Below are positions 42,673 to 54,020 of a DNA stretch of 64,000 nt, piece by piece. The notes beneath the pieces were generated by a model, which was given only the letters and a program-made list of their open reading frames with translations, did no database searches and was not told the DNA's origin. Source of the DNA: Areca catechu (Eukaryota > Streptophyta > Magnoliopsida > Arecales > Arecaceae); NCBI GenBank assembly GCA_021397845.1, contig CM038039.1:6069731-6133730 (forward strand). Reading direction: 5' to 3'. Within the stretch, counting starts at the first letter, position 1; each line of letters begins with the position of its first letter. Made by a program: the position numbers and the translations under genes.

Positions 42673-44304
42673 TGGTGCGGGCACCAGACTCAGAAGAAGA
42701 CTTCAAAGCTCCATTTGGATCTCTGATTGATATTGCCCGAGAAATTAGGGTTTGTAATAAAGGTTGACCTGGTCAACCTGTTTATTTATTTTTTTTATTG
42801 AGTCACCATTTAAATTTTGTTGAGTCATGTTGACTCAGTGCAAGTCCCAATGTGGTTTCAATTTGGTCCAAAATGGTGCCACATTTGTCTTCCAATCAAA
42901 TCAAGGTTCAAGCAAGTGGAGGCCACACTCCAAGCCACACGCCCAGCCACACTCCGAGCACACGCCAGAGTCCAGGAGGCGCCACAGAGGCATCCCAGTG
43001 TCATGGTCCCCACATCCAAAGAAGAAAAAATCAAATTGGAGGCTACTTTAAAGGAGGCGCCCATACCTGCCTATTTTACCTAAGCAAAGAAGGAAGAAGA
43101 CTTCTCTTGGAGAAGAAATCAAAGAAGGACATCCAACCTACTCCTAATTGAAGTTCAAATCAAAATCAAAGAGCTTAACTTGGAGTGGAAGAAAAGAAGA
43201 AATACCATAAGAAGAAGAGGACTCCAAATCCAAATCCAACTCCAAAGGAGGCACCAAAAAAATTCAAAAAAAATTCCTTTATGGCCGTCCCAATTTTTTT
43301 TGAACTCTTGGTCGGCCAAGAGAGAAGATTTTATACCTAATCTAGTGGTTGGAGGAGTTTAGTCCCACATGGAAATTTGTACAAGCTTGGAGAAAATTTT
43401 AGGTCTATATAATAGACCTCTCTTTGTAACTTTAGAAAATCAATGAAGAAAATTATTTTTTTTTTGCTATTCTCTTGTGTTGAGTGACCTAGGTTTCTCT
43501 TCTTCCGCACTATTCTAAGTGTTGAGCTCCGTGAGGGGGTAATCCGGGTTCCATTGGGGCCTTGAGGAGGTGAGAGATCTCCATCTTTATCCAAAACCCT
43601 AGGTTAGCCACTTGAAATTCCAAAACCTTAGCCACCCTTCATTATTTTCAATCCATCAAACCCTAGCTCCATCCATCTCCCACGGCCTCTCTCTCTCTAC
43701 AAGTCCAGGCCATCCACCTTCATCCAGATCCAGTTCGGCTACTTCAGATCCAGAGCAAGTTCCAAGGAAAATCACATCAACATCCAGGAGAACCCAGTTT
43801 TCAGCAATTTCAATCTTCAAGTTCATCAACCTGGTAAATCTTTCCCTTGACTCTCTGATTCCATCAATTGTTTTTCTTCTCTTCCAGATCTTGAGTTCAG
43901 GAGAAGCCAACCCGCCAAAGGACCGGTATTGGAGGATCCATTGCGAAGATACCTGAATCCGAGGATCCAACAATCTGCTCGGGAGAGTTCTTCCACCAAA
44001 ATCTGTGAAGATCATTGTCTGGTTAGGTAAACCATCTCTTCTCTTTATTTCTGTTCTGTTGAAAGTTCGGAGCGAAACCCTAGGTCTGGGAGTTTCTCAA
44101 CCCCCAGCGATCCGTTGCTTCTGAACTACTCTGATAATTTTGTTTCCTTAAAATTGTGCTTTCAATTATCCTATTAGTATCTTTCAATGTTAGGTTAACT
44201 TTTCTTTGATTTGAAGCCAACTTCTACAAACATATAAAAACAACAAAAAAATTAGTTAATCTTAATTTACTTCCGCATCGCATTCCTTTATTTGTTCTGC
44301 ATCA
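42673..44304 (+). repeat. Element C 5' LTR (1632 bp)
   Basis: Contains a TATA box within the perfect short palindrome GGTCTATATAATAGACC (43402-43418), followed by a CT-rich stretch. Ends CTGCATCA, five bases before the primer site. Confidence 0.95.
43402..43418 (+). promoter_or_regulatory. Palindromic TATA region of element C LTR
   Basis: GGTCTATATAATAGACC; the same sequence is at 53122-53138 in the 3' LTR. Likely core promoter; the dyad around the TATA box could also form a small hairpin in RNA if transcribed. Confidence 0.5.
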
Positions 44305-44308
44305 TTTT

Positions 44309-44320
44309 TGGTATCAGAGC
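44309..44320 (+). other. Primer-binding site, initiator tRNA-Met type
   Basis: TGGTATCAGAGC, the standard plant retrotransposon site complementary to the 3' end of initiator methionine tRNA. Confidence 0.93.
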
Positions 44321-45208
44321 CCAGTCTAGGGTTTCTGATTTGCTTGCTTGCTTTGATTGTTCTCTTTTTATTTTGTCTGCTCGAAGTAGACTCCCCAGGA
44401 CGTCCGGTCCTAGGAACTAAGCGAGGCGCAAGCCTCCTCCTCCCATTCCACGGGGTGTTCCTAGGGTGTGTAGGGGATCCATTGGGTTATAACTTCGTAG
44501 CAGGGATTATAAACGGGGAAGACAATCTAGTTGCAGCCTGTAATTACCCTGTTGTCTAAATTATTTCTCCCTGCTTAAAACTCCGAATTGCATGATTTTT
44601 GCTTCGTTGAAACCAATATAATTGAACCTATTTTTCATAATTTTTCTGTGATTTATTGGTTTCGGTAAAAATTCTGAGAATTAAAATACAGCAACTCTAT
44701 TTTTTATGTTCTGCAATTCAATTCTTTTTGGAGTGATCATCTCATAATTTACTTAAGGGCAATTGAGCATCTAAGTTAAGGGGAGGAGTTGATTACCTCT
44801 CCTTAGCCCAAAACCACCATCCAATCATTCGAACCTAGACCTAATTTAAAATCAGTTAGACCTAATTTGCCCTAGTGGGCTAGGGACACCAATTGGTCGG
44901 GTCTAGGCTAGTGTTGAGTCAGTTTGCCGAGTTATTCTGTGTGTGCTTAGCACTCAGTGTCTAGAACGGTGGTTTAGGGACTACGTCCTGAAGGGCTTGT
45001 GTGCTGGTCCGCCTACCTGGCCAATCACTGATTGGTGTCTAGGATTGGCATTCAGGGACCTAACACTCCCCTTACACCTGCCTGGCTGAGTCCTGAGTTA
45101 CTACAGGCTAGCTTGCCACTCTGATTGGGCATCTAGTTTGGACTCTAGGTCTAGTGATCCAGTAGTCGATTTAGTCTAGTCTCATTTTGTGTGCTTGCTT
45201 GAATCATC
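44321..45208 (+). other. Element C leader, non-coding
   Basis: Untranslated leader between primer site and gag start. A short frame (44308-44559) is not conserved in type and is probably not translated. The packaging signal would be here but cannot be recognised. Confidence 0.6.
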
Positions 45209-48200
45209 ATGTCTACCAGAAACGGAGTGCCATATCAACCTGGTCAAACCCAACCTGATTTAGAGGCCATGATCAAAACTCTTACTGAAAGTATGGCTAA
45301 AATGAATCAGGATATGACAAACACTGTGGCCCAGTTTAGCGCACAAATTCATGAGGATCTTACCCAACTTAGGGACCGAGTCCAAGTACTTGAAGAACCT
45401 AGACATCGGAATTGGACTCCTGACCCCGATTTTAATGTGCCTCAACCTTACCCACATCAGGAGCCTAGAAGGCCTTTATATAGAGATCCTGAACCTAATC
45501 ATAGGAGGCCTGACCCAGAGCCTGAAGATAGAGATGATAGGTTCATCAGGAACATCAAATTAGATGCACCCACTTTTGATGGTAGTCTGAACCCTAAGGT
45601 GTATTCTGATTGGGAGGGTGAGATGGACCAATACTTTGAGTGGTATGCTATGTCTGAGGAGAGGAAATACAAGTTTGCCAAGATGAAATTAGTGCGTCAA
45701 GCTAGGTTATACTGGGGGAACATTGAGCTAACCACTAGGAGACGGAATGTTGAGCCCATAACCACTTGGCAGGGTATGAAAGAAAAACTGAGAGATAAAT
45801 ACCTACCCATTTCATACCAGCAAAACCTGTTAGACCAATGGCAAAACCTGAAACAAGGAAACCGATCTGTCTCAGACTACATAGCTACTTTTGATGAATA
45901 CCTAATGAGATGTGATGTGAGTGAAGCCCATGAAGTCACTTTGTCTAGATTTAGGGCTGGACTGAGGGAAGATATCAAGATAGAACTATTTCTGAGAGAG
46001 GTTACTGATCTAGACCAAGCCTACCAGATTGCACTGAACACTGAGAAATTTCAGAGAGGACCTATACCTTCTAGGGTTAGTGCCCCAATCCCAAGGAATG
46101 GACCTAGCCAAGTTATCCCTAGTAAACCTTTTCAGGGTACTTCTACCCCTAGGCCCATGGACAAAGGTAAGGCACCTGACACCCAGAGAACCCCTAGTTC
46201 AAATATCACATGTTTTAAGTGTCAGAAACCAGGTCACATTTCCAGTCAGTGTACTGCCATAGCCTGTTTCAAGTGTCATAAGGTAGGTCATGTTGCTAGC
46301 CAGTGCCCACGTAGATCCCTTTACATAGAAGAGGGAGAGAATGATAATTCCGAGCCCAGTGAGGAATTTGAAGAAGAAGTTTATGAGGCCGGAATGAATT
46401 TGGTTGAGGAGTATGAAGGAGAGGAGGAACCCAATGAATCTGACCAATTAGGAGTTGTAAGATGCATCCTATCCCAGAATCTAGTTCAAGAGGATTGGCG
46501 TAGGACTAACATCCTACAGACTTTTCTTAAATTAGGGGATAAGGTATGTAAGATCATCATAGATAGTGGGAGCTGTGTAAATGCCATCTCTACTAGCACT
46601 GTCAAGATGTTAGGCTTAATCCCAGTTCCCCATCCCAACCCCTATAAGGTTTCTTGGGTAGATTCTACCTCCATACCCATCCAATCTAGATGTCAAGTCC
46701 AAATCCAAATGCAATCTTTTCACGAAAAGATTTGGTGCGATGTCTTACCCATGGGGATGAGCAGTATAATTCTCGGAAGACCTTGGTTGTATGATCATGA
46801 TGCCACCCTCTTAGGAAAATCCAATACCTGTGTCTTTAGTTTCAATAGGAAGAAGATTACGATCCATTCAGTTCCCCCTAAGGACAAGGTAACTAAAGGA
46901 GCCGGTAAGGTTAAAGAGATGAAAACTGGAGTGAACCTAATCAGTGCTAAGGATCTAGAACAAGAAATTCATAGTGGTTCACCCATCTGGATGTTGACTG
47001 CTAAGGAACTTAGAACTTTGGAACCCTCAGAGCCTCCTCAAGAAGTTAAACCTGTGTTAAAAGAATTTGAGGATGTCTTTCCCGAGGATTTGCCAGACCA
47101 CCTTCCACCTCTTAGGGATATCCAGCATGCCATAGATCTAATCCCAGGAGCGACTTTGCCCAACTTGCCCCATTACAGGATGAATCCATCTGAGCATGAA
47201 GAATTGCAAAAGCAGGTTGGAGAATTATTGAGGAAGGGGTTTATTAGAGAAAGTCTTAGCCCTTGTGCAGTCCCAGCCTTACTGACCCCAAAGAAAGATG
47301 GCACGTGGAGGATGTGTGTTGACAGTCGTGCCATCAATAAAATTACAATCAAATATAGGTTTCCCATCCCTAGACTAGATGACATGCTTGATATGATGGC
47401 TGGTGCAATGGTTTTTTCTAAGATTGATCTCAAAAGCGGCTATCATCAGGTTAGGATTAGACCCGGGGATGAATGGAAAACTGCTTTCAAAACTAAGGAT
47501 GGTCTTTATGAATGGGTTGTTATGCCTTTTGGGTTGTCCAATGCCCCTAGTACTTTCATGAGAATTATGACCCAGGTACTTAGAGCTTTCTTAGGAAAAT
47601 TTGTGGTGGTCTATTTTGATGACATCCTGATCTATAGTAAGACCCCAGCAGATCACCTAGGCCACCTTAGAGCAGTCTGCCAAGTTTTGAGGAATGATAG
47701 ACTCTACGGTAATCTTAAGAAGTGTGAATTCATGACTAGTAGAGTTATCTTTCTTGGTTTTGTAGTAACCCCTGACGGCGTGACGGCCGATCCTGAGAAG
47801 ATTAGGTCCATAGTAGACTGGCCAGAGCCAACCAATGTGCATGAAGTTAGAAGTTTCCATGGCTTGGCTACCTTCTATAGGCGATTCATCAAGGGGTTTA
47901 GTACTTTAGCTGCTCCTATCACTGATTGTATTAGGAAGGGAGAATTTCATTGGACTAAGTCAGCCCATAAAGCCTTCCTAGATCTTAAGGATAAAATGAC
48001 CCAGGCACCCATTCTGAGATTACCCGATTTTTCTAAAGTATTTGAGGTTGCCTGTGATGCTTCAGGTGTAGGAATAGGTGGAGTCCTAAGCCAAGAGAAT
48101 CATCCCATAGCATTCTTTAGTGAAAAACTTAATGATGCTAAGCTTAGGTATTCTACCTATGATAAGGAATTTTATGCGGTGGTGCAAGCTTTGCGTTACT

Positions 48201-49642
48201 GGAGATATTATTTGCTACCGCAGGAATTTATACTATTTTCGGACCATGAGGCTCTTAGATTTCTGAACTCCCAAAAGAAGCTTAACCCTAGGCATGCTAA
48301 GTGGGTAGAATATATCCAGTCCTATACTTTTGTCCTGAAACATAAGGCTGGAGTTGAGAATAAGGTAGCTGATGCCCTTAGTCGCCGATCTCTGTTATTA
48401 ACTTCTGTTAGAACTGAGGTCATAGGGTTTGAGCAAATCAAAGAGGAATATGAGTCTTGTCCGGATTTCACAACTGTGTATCAGGATCTAGTTCAAGGAC
48501 CTTCTAGTAATCACCAGGATTATACCCTTGTAGATGGTTTTTTGTTCTTCAAAAATAGGCTTTGCATCCCTAGAACTTCTCTTAGGGAATTTTTGATTTG
48601 GGAAATCCATGCTGGAGGTTTAGCCGGCCATTTTGGAAAAGACAAGACCATTCTAGCTATTGAAGACCACTTTTTCTGGCCTAGCTTGAAAAGGGATGTA
48701 GCTAATATTGTAGCTAGATGTCGAACCTGCGCTGTTGCCAAACAGCGAAAACAAAACACTGGCCTTTATACCCCACTCCCTGTCCCAGATCGTCCTTGGC
48801 AAGATGTGAGTATGGATTTTGTGTTAGGTTTACCTAAGATCCAGAGAAGACATGATTCTATCTGTGTCGTAGTCGACCGATTCTCTAAAATGGCCCACTT
48901 CTTGCCTTGTTCCCAAACCTTTGGTGCGTCTAAGGTAGCCACACTTTTCTTCAATGAGATAGTTAGACTCCATGGCCTACCTAAGACAATCGTTTCAGAT
49001 AGGGATGTCCGGTTCACCAGTTACTTTTGGAAGACCCTTTGGCATAAGTTAGGGACAAAACTTAAGTTTTCAACTGCCTATCATCCCCAAACTGATGGCC
49101 AAACTGAAGTAGTGAACCGTAGCCTAGGAAATCTGCTGAGATGTCTTGTTGGTGAAAACACCAGAAATTGGGATTTATACCTACCAAGGGCAGAATTTGC
49201 GTACAATGACTCGGTCAATAGGTCTACGGGTAAGAGTCCATTTAAAATTGTACATGGGTACAAACCTCACACACCTCTTGACCTAGTCCCTTTACCTGTC
49301 CACACTCGAGTCTCCGAATCTGCTGAGAATTTTGCACAGCATGTAAAAGACTTGCATAAAGAAATTCATGTCAAAATAAATTTAAGTAATGAAACTTATA
49401 AGAAGTTGGCTGATACTCAAAGGCGAGTCAAATCTTTTGTTGAGGGAGACTATGTGATGATTAGGGTAAGGCCTGAACGGTTTCCTCCTGGAACCGTTAG
49501 AAAGTTACATGCTAGGGGAGCTGGACCATTTAGAGTGGTAAAGAGAGTAGGATCCAATGCCTATGTGCTCGAGTTGCCTCCAGAACTAGGCATTAGCTCT
49601 ACTTTCAACATTACAGACTTAGTAGAGTACAGGGTGAAATGA
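45209..49642 (+). CDS. Element C gag-pol polyprotein, truncated before chromodomain by element D
   Basis: One open frame of 1477 codons, no stops or frameshifts. Gag capsid 110-285 (YWGNIEL, FRAGLREDIKIELF), two CCHC knuckles at 335-348 and 353-366, protease with IIDSGSC at 451-456 and ILGRPW near 521, RT 680-860 with YFDD at 802-805, RNase H 940-1055 (D950, E987, D1012), integrase zinc site H1135, H1141, C1171, C1174, and catalytic D1203, D1264, E1300 (D-35-E). A GPY/F-like module lies near 1435-1445 (GAGPFRVV). All catalytic residues are present. Translation then runs two codons into element D and stops; before D, the frame continued into the chromodomain at 52081. The protein makes, packages and integrates the element's cDNA. 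Confidence 0.96.
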   Translation: MSTRNGVPYQPGQTQPDLEAMIKTLTESMAKMNQDMTNTVAQFSAQIHEDLTQLRDRVQVLEEPRHRNWTPDPDFNVPQPYPHQEPRRPLYRDPEPNHRRPDPEPEDRDDRFIRNIKLDAPTFDGSLNPKVYSDWEGEMDQYFEWYAMSEERKYKFAKMKLVRQARLYWGNIELTTRRRNVEPITTWQGMKEKLRDKYLPISYQQNLLDQWQNLKQGNRSVSDYIATFDEYLMRCDVSEAHEVTLSRFRAGLREDIKIELFLREVTDLDQAYQIALNTEKFQRGPIPSRVSAPIPRNGPSQVIPSKPFQGTSTPRPMDKGKAPDTQRTPSSNITCFKCQKPGHISSQCTAIACFKCHKVGHVASQCPRRSLYIEEGENDNSEPSEEFEEEVYEAGMNLVEEYEGEEEPNESDQLGVVRCILSQNLVQEDWRRTNILQTFLKLGDKVCKIIIDSGSCVNAISTSTVKMLGLIPVPHPNPYKVSWVDSTSIPIQSRCQVQIQMQSFHEKIWCDVLPMGMSSIILGRPWLYDHDATLLGKSNTCVFSFNRKKITIHSVPPKDKVTKGAGKVKEMKTGVNLISAKDLEQEIHSGSPIWMLTAKELRTLEPSEPPQEVKPVLKEFEDVFPEDLPDHLPPLRDIQHAIDLIPGATLPNLPHYRMNPSEHEELQKQVGELLRKGFIRESLSPCAVPALLTPKKDGTWRMCVDSRAINKITIKYRFPIPRLDDMLDMMAGAMVFSKIDLKSGYHQVRIRPGDEWKTAFKTKDGLYEWVVMPFGLSNAPSTFMRIMTQVLRAFLGKFVVVYFDDILIYSKTPADHLGHLRAVCQVLRNDRLYGNLKKCEFMTSRVIFLGFVVTPDGVTADPEKIRSIVDWPEPTNVHEVRSFHGLATFYRRFIKGFSTLAAPITDCIRKGEFHWTKSAHKAFLDLKDKMTQAPILRLPDFSKVFEVACDASGVGIGGVLSQENHPIAFFSEKLNDAKLRYSTYDKEFYAVVQALRYWRYYLLPQEFILFSDHEALRFLNSQKKLNPRHAKWVEYIQSYTFVLKHKAGVENKVADALSRRSLLLTSVRTEVIGFEQIKEEYESCPDFTTVYQDLVQGPSSNHQDYTLVDGFLFFKNRLCIPRTSLREFLIWEIHAGGLAGHFGKDKTILAIEDHFFWPSLKRDVANIVARCRTCAVAKQRKQNTGLYTPLPVPDRPWQDVSMDFVLGLPKIQRRHDSICVVVDRFSKMAHFLPCSQTFGASKVATLFFNEIVRLHGLPKTIVSDRDVRFTSYFWKTLWHKLGTKLKFSTAYHPQTDGQTEVVNRSLGNLLRCLVGENTRNWDLYLPRAEFAYNDSVNRSTGKSPFKIVHGYKPHTPLDLVPLPVHTRVSESAENFAQHVKDLHKEIHVKINLSNETYKKLADTQRRVKSFVEGDYVMIRVRPERFPPGTVRKLHARGAGPFRVVKRVGSNAYVLELPPELGISSTFNITDLVEYRVK
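49630..49634. other. Target-site duplication CAGGG (left copy) of element D
   Basis: Identical to 52076-52080, flanking the TG...CA ends of element D. Confidence 0.92.
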
Positions 49643-51207
49643 TTATGCCCTATAAGCCAATATCTGTATCTCCCAGACCATTGTAAATTGATAAATTAAT
49701 AAAGGCAAAAATTTTTCATCATTCGCTGTGTCATTATATGATGAACCCCATAGATTAGGGCTATGGTTGTAGGGCTATGATGAGATCATACCAGTGAGAT
49801 CTAAGGCCTTAAAACCCTAATCTAGAATATTCCTAGTCATAGGAACCCTGAGTTGGGGATCAGGGTTTCCGGTAAGACTGGCACATCCTATGTATGCTGA
49901 AAAGGGTGACTGCTCTCACAGTCATTTGTGTAGGACACTAATACAAGGATGTGGGTGCTCATTAGTGAATGAGTCCACTGAATAGATCCAGTTTGAGAAC
50001 ATCTAATGGAGCCTTAGCTGCATGTCAATAGATGTTTCACATAGTGGGAGTTGTACAAGTAGTCCTATGACCTGAGACTGCCATAATACCTTATGTACAT
50101 GAACCCATGCTTTGGTTCAATCTCAATCATGACACTGGGTCATGCACGAGGTTGATGCTGGGTATGGTGAATTGTATATGAAGGTAATGAGTAGGTCAAC
50201 AAGGAATTGATCACTCCTAGTAGGAGGAGATTGCATCCAGCCAAATTAGGTCAGATGATGATTCAGGAAATCTTTGATCAAAGTACAGATATTAGAAATG
50301 ATTTCTAATATCGAATTAATTGAATCATTAGTGTATGACTGAGCTGGGAATGAGTATAAACTGGATTTGACATGATTCCATATCCATAGTTATATTCGGG
50401 ATGCAAGATGATTGAAGGATCGAATTGTACGGGAACTTTCCACTGAAGGGTAGTTTTGGAATTACACCAGAATTTCCATATCTTCCGGGTAGACATGACA
50501 CGTTGCTAGACGTCAATCTTGTCTTGTGGGTTGATCAAATTAAATGGTTTAATTGGATCACTAATTAGGAGGAGTCCTAATTGACTGACTCGAGTTAGCT
50601 CGATTTGACCTAAATCGATTAGAATGAGTTCTGATCAGATTAGGTCAACTTGCACTCGGACCCACTGCTGGCTAAGTATGGAACCCAATGGGTCACACAC
50701 TTAGGACAGATAATCAAGGATTTAATTTGGAATTAAATCTCGTTTGCAGATGAACACACTAGCATGTGTTGCAAACCATGACTTCTACTTGAATCGGATT
50801 CGAGTTAGGGTTCCGATTTGGTCTTTTTTAGATCCAAATTCATTCCGGTTTGAATCTAATTGAAGATTTAAAATGTTGGGCTAACAATAGGCTAGCAATT
50901 GGGCTAACCTAAGAGGCTAAACCCCTTTCCCACATCGCCTAAAACCCCTCCCCCTCTCTTCCCACGCGCGCGCGCAAGGAGAAGAGTCCACACGCGCGTG
51001 GACTCTCTCCAAATCGCATTTTTGCGTGAAAAGAAAGAAGGGAACGGCGTCTTTTGGCTGATGAGGCGTGGATCAGAGTCCACCTAGGCGTGGACTCTTC
51101 AAAATGGGAATTACGGTGAAAAGAAAGAAAAAAACTCCGAAGGGGCGCGACTCTTTTCTCTGCGCGCGCCCTTCTGAGTTTTTCTCGATCCCTCTTCGCG
51201 TCTGTCC

Positions 51208-51270
51208 ATCCCAAAGGCCGTGAGATTAATCCCAAAGGCTGTGAGATTAATCCCAAGGGCTGTGAGATTA
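51208..51270. repeat. 21-bp unit repeated three times in element D
   Basis: Units of the form ATCCCAAAGGCYGTGAGATT plus A, back to back, with one or two differences. Upstream of the TATTTAA box, so possibly an enhancer-type repeat of the LTR. Confidence 0.8.
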
Positions 51271-51343
51271 AGAGAGAAGACGTGAGAAGGGAGAGAGGGG
51301 CGTGAGAGGATTTTTCAGAAGGAGAAGGCGCCTCTCTGTCGCC

Positions 51344-51350
51344 TATTTAA
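51344..51350 (+). promoter_or_regulatory. TATA-like box of element D
   Basis: TATTTAA in the context CGCCTATTTAAGAAGAAGG, followed about 30 bp later by a pyrimidine stretch. Suggests plus-strand transcription of the LTR. Confidence 0.45.
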
Positions 51351-52080
51351 GAAGAAGGCTTCACCGTAAAAATCCATTCTAGTTTTTCTACGGCGAAGCC
51401 TTGCTTCTCTTTCCTTCTCCCTCTCCAGAAGACTGTTTCCCCCTCCTCTCTTTCTTCTTTGATTCCTTTACAGAGCCTAGGCTCTGTCGAATCTCAGAAC
51501 AGAAGGAGAGTCAGAGAGAGAAACTCTCCGACGGTAAAGGAAGAAGGCGCCTCTTTTCTTCTTTCTTACATTAAGACAACTTTGTCTTAATCTTCTTCTC
51601 CCTCCAAGACAAGCCTTGTCTCATTTTAGGACAAGGGCTTATTCTTAAGACAAGAGTGTCTTAAGGGGCCAGAACTGCCAAAAACTGGGAGAAGGGTAAG
51701 AGAGAAAGTTTTAGTCCCTGTTTGGCTAAAGGTGTTCTAGCCAATAGCTCATATATCAAGTTCTTGGGGTAGAACTTGATTGGAAGGAACCCAAATTGAG
51801 GAGTCACTGTCTTGATCATCTGCCCGTGTGGATCACCATCGGAGGGCGGACAAGTGGACGCCTGGTGTGTTCAAAAGGTTACTCCATTTGGAGTTTATTT
51901 CTACATCAGATTAGATATAGCGATCTGAGGTTAGTATCTAAACTGTGTTTAAATTTGGACATGCATGTAGTCATAAGCTTTAATTGCTAATAAGGAGATT
52001 TTGGGATTAGGGTTCGGAGCTGATTTCATAAAGTTTTTGAAATCCACACTTCCGCACTGGTCACCGAACCCAACACAGGG

Positions 52081-52451
52081 AGCCAGCTGTGATTCCTAGT
52101 GAGCCTTTTGAGCCTAACCCTATCATTGAGAGTGATCCCGACCCTGTGTGTCCACCAACAAACTGGCCTGTGAGGAAAGAGCAGATTGAAAAGATCCTGG
52201 ATGATCAGGTTATCTCTACTCGTAATCGAGGATACCAAAGGTACCTGGTCCGCTGGCAAGGAAGGCCAGATTCTGATGACTCTTGGATCTCCCGAGAAGA
52301 ATTACAAGAATTGGACCCAGACCTCTTGGAGAGATACCAGAGCCAACTTGAGCCTTACTCGACAGGGTCGAGTTCCTCCCACCCTGGGAGAATTGGTGCG
52401 GGCACCAGACTCAGAAGAAGACTTCAAAGCTCCATTTGGATCTCTGATTGA
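52081..52451 (+). pseudogene. Element C polyprotein C-terminus with chromodomain, cut off by D
   Basis: In the frame that joins the integrase end at 49634 when D and one duplication copy are removed. Contains the chromodomain signature VRKEQIEKILDDQV, GYQRYLVRWQG and DDSWISREELQEL, typical of chromoviruses, where it helps target integration to marked chromatin. The last 19 codons lie in the 3' LTR (52394 on), ending at TGA 52449-52451. The pre-insertion polyprotein would have had about 1600 residues. Now separated from any start codon in frame with gag. Confidence 0.9.
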
Positions 52452-54020
52452 CATTGCCCGAGAAATTAGGGTTTGTAATGAAGGTTGACCTGGTCAACCA
52501 GTTTATTTATTTTTTTTATTGAGTCACCATTTAAATTTTGTTAAGTCATGTTGACTCAGTGCAAGTCCCAATGTGGTTTCAATTTGGTCCAAAATGGTGC
52601 CACATTTGTCTTCCAATCAAATCAAGGTTCAAGCAAGTGGAGGCCACACTCCAAGCCACACGCCCAGCCACACTCCGAGCACACGCCAGAGTCCAGGAGG
52701 CGCAACAGAGGCATCCCAGTGTCATGGTCCCCACATCCAAAGAAGAAAAAATCAAATTGGAGGCTACTTTAAAGGAGGCACCCATACCTGCCTATTTTAC
52801 CTAAGCAAAGAAGGAAGAAGACTTCTGTTGGAGAAGAAATCAAAGAAGGACATCCAACCTACTCCTAATTGAAGTTCAAATCAAAATCAAAGAGCTTAAC
52901 TTGGAGTGGAAGAAAAGAAGAAATACCATAAGAAGAAGAGGACTCCAAATCCAAATCCAACTCCAAAGGAGGCACCAAAAAAATTCAAAAAAATTCCTTT
53001 ATGGCCGTCCCAATTTTTTTTGAACTCTTGGTCGGCCAAGAGAGAAGATTTTCTACCTAATCTAGTGGTTGGAGGAGTTTAGTCCCACATGGGAATTTGT
53101 ACAAGCTTGGAGAAAATTTTAGGTCTATATAATAGACCTCTCTTTGTAACTTTAGAAAATCAATGAAAAAAATTTTTTTTTTGCTATTCTCTTGTGTTGA
53201 GTGACCTAGGTTTCTCTTCTTCCGCACTATTCTAAGTGTTGAGCTCCGTGAGGGGGTAATCCGGGTTCCATTGGGGCCTTGAGGAGGTGAGAGATCTCCA
53301 TCTTTATCCAAAACCCTAGGTTAGCCACTTGAAATTCCAAAACCCTAGCCACCCTTCATTATTTTCAATCCATCAAACCCTAGCTCCATCCATCTCCCAC
53401 GGCCTCTCTCTCTCTACAAGTCCAGGCCGTCCACCTTCATCCAGATCCAGTTCGGCTACTTCAGATCCAGAGCAAGTTCCAAGGAAAATCACCTCAACAT
53501 CCAGGAGAACCCAGTTTTCAGCAATTTCAATCTTCAAGTTCATCAACCTGGTAAATCTTTCCCTTGACTCTCTGATTCCATCAATTATTTTTCTTCTCTT
53601 CCAGATCTTAAGTTCAGGAGAAGCCAACCCGCCAAAGGACCGGTATTGGAGGATCCATTGCGAAGATACCTGAATCCGAGGATCCAACAATCTGCTCGGG
53701 AGAGTTCTTCCACCAAAATCTGTGAAGATCATTGTCTGGTTAGGTAAACCATCTCTTCTCTTTATTTCTGTTCTGTTGAAAGTTCGGAGCGAAACCCTAG
53801 GTCTGGAAGTTTCTCAACCCCCAGCGATCCGTTGCTTCTGAACTACTCTGATAATTTTGTTTCCTTAAAATTGTGCTTTCAATTATCCTATTAGTATCTT
53901 TCAATGTTAGGTTAACTTTTCTTTGATTTGAAGCCAACTTCTACAAACATATAAAAACAACAAAAAATTAGTTAATCTTAATTTACTTCCGCATCGCATT
54001 CCTTTATTTGTTCTGCATCA
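52394..54020 (+). repeat. Element C 3' LTR (1627 bp)
   Basis: About 99% identical to 42673-44304 (differences include a few transitions and A/T-run length changes). Preceded by the purine-rich CTGGGAGAAT. Followed by AAGAA at 54021-54025. Confidence 0.95.

Larger units (their letters stand above)
49635..52075. mobile_element. Element D: probable solo LTR (2441 bp)
   Basis: Starts TGAAATGATT, ends CCCAACA, flanked by CAGGG on both sides. It has no primer site, polypurine tract or coding domain, but has promoter-like sequence: a TATTTAA box at 51344-51350 in CGCCTATTTAAGAAG, then a CT-rich stretch and polyA-like regions. That fits one LTR left by recombination between two. A non-autonomous TRIM-like element is the alternative. 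Superfamily not determined; the 5-bp duplication suits either copia or gypsy. Includes three tandem copies of a 21-bp unit (51208-51270). Confidence 0.75.
42673..54020 (+). mobile_element. Element C: chromovirus-type Ty3/gypsy retrotransposon, young
   Basis: The LTRs are 42673-44304 and 52394-54020 (TGGTGCGG...CTGCATCA), with target duplication AAGAA. They are nearly identical: I count about 18-20 differences, including small indels, in 1.63 kb, roughly 99% identity. The tRNA-Met primer site follows the 5' LTR, then a 0.9-kb leader and one long polyprotein frame with a chromodomain at the end. Length is 11.3 kb, or 8.9 kb without nested element D. By far the youngest full element in the window. 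It could have been autonomous before D arrived. Confidence 0.96.

Noticed and set aside
49643..52075. Element D as a full small retrotransposon or captured host DNA
   Set aside because: TG...CA ends with a perfect 5-bp duplication and promoter-like content, but no internal region, primer site or genes; a solo LTR explains it best.
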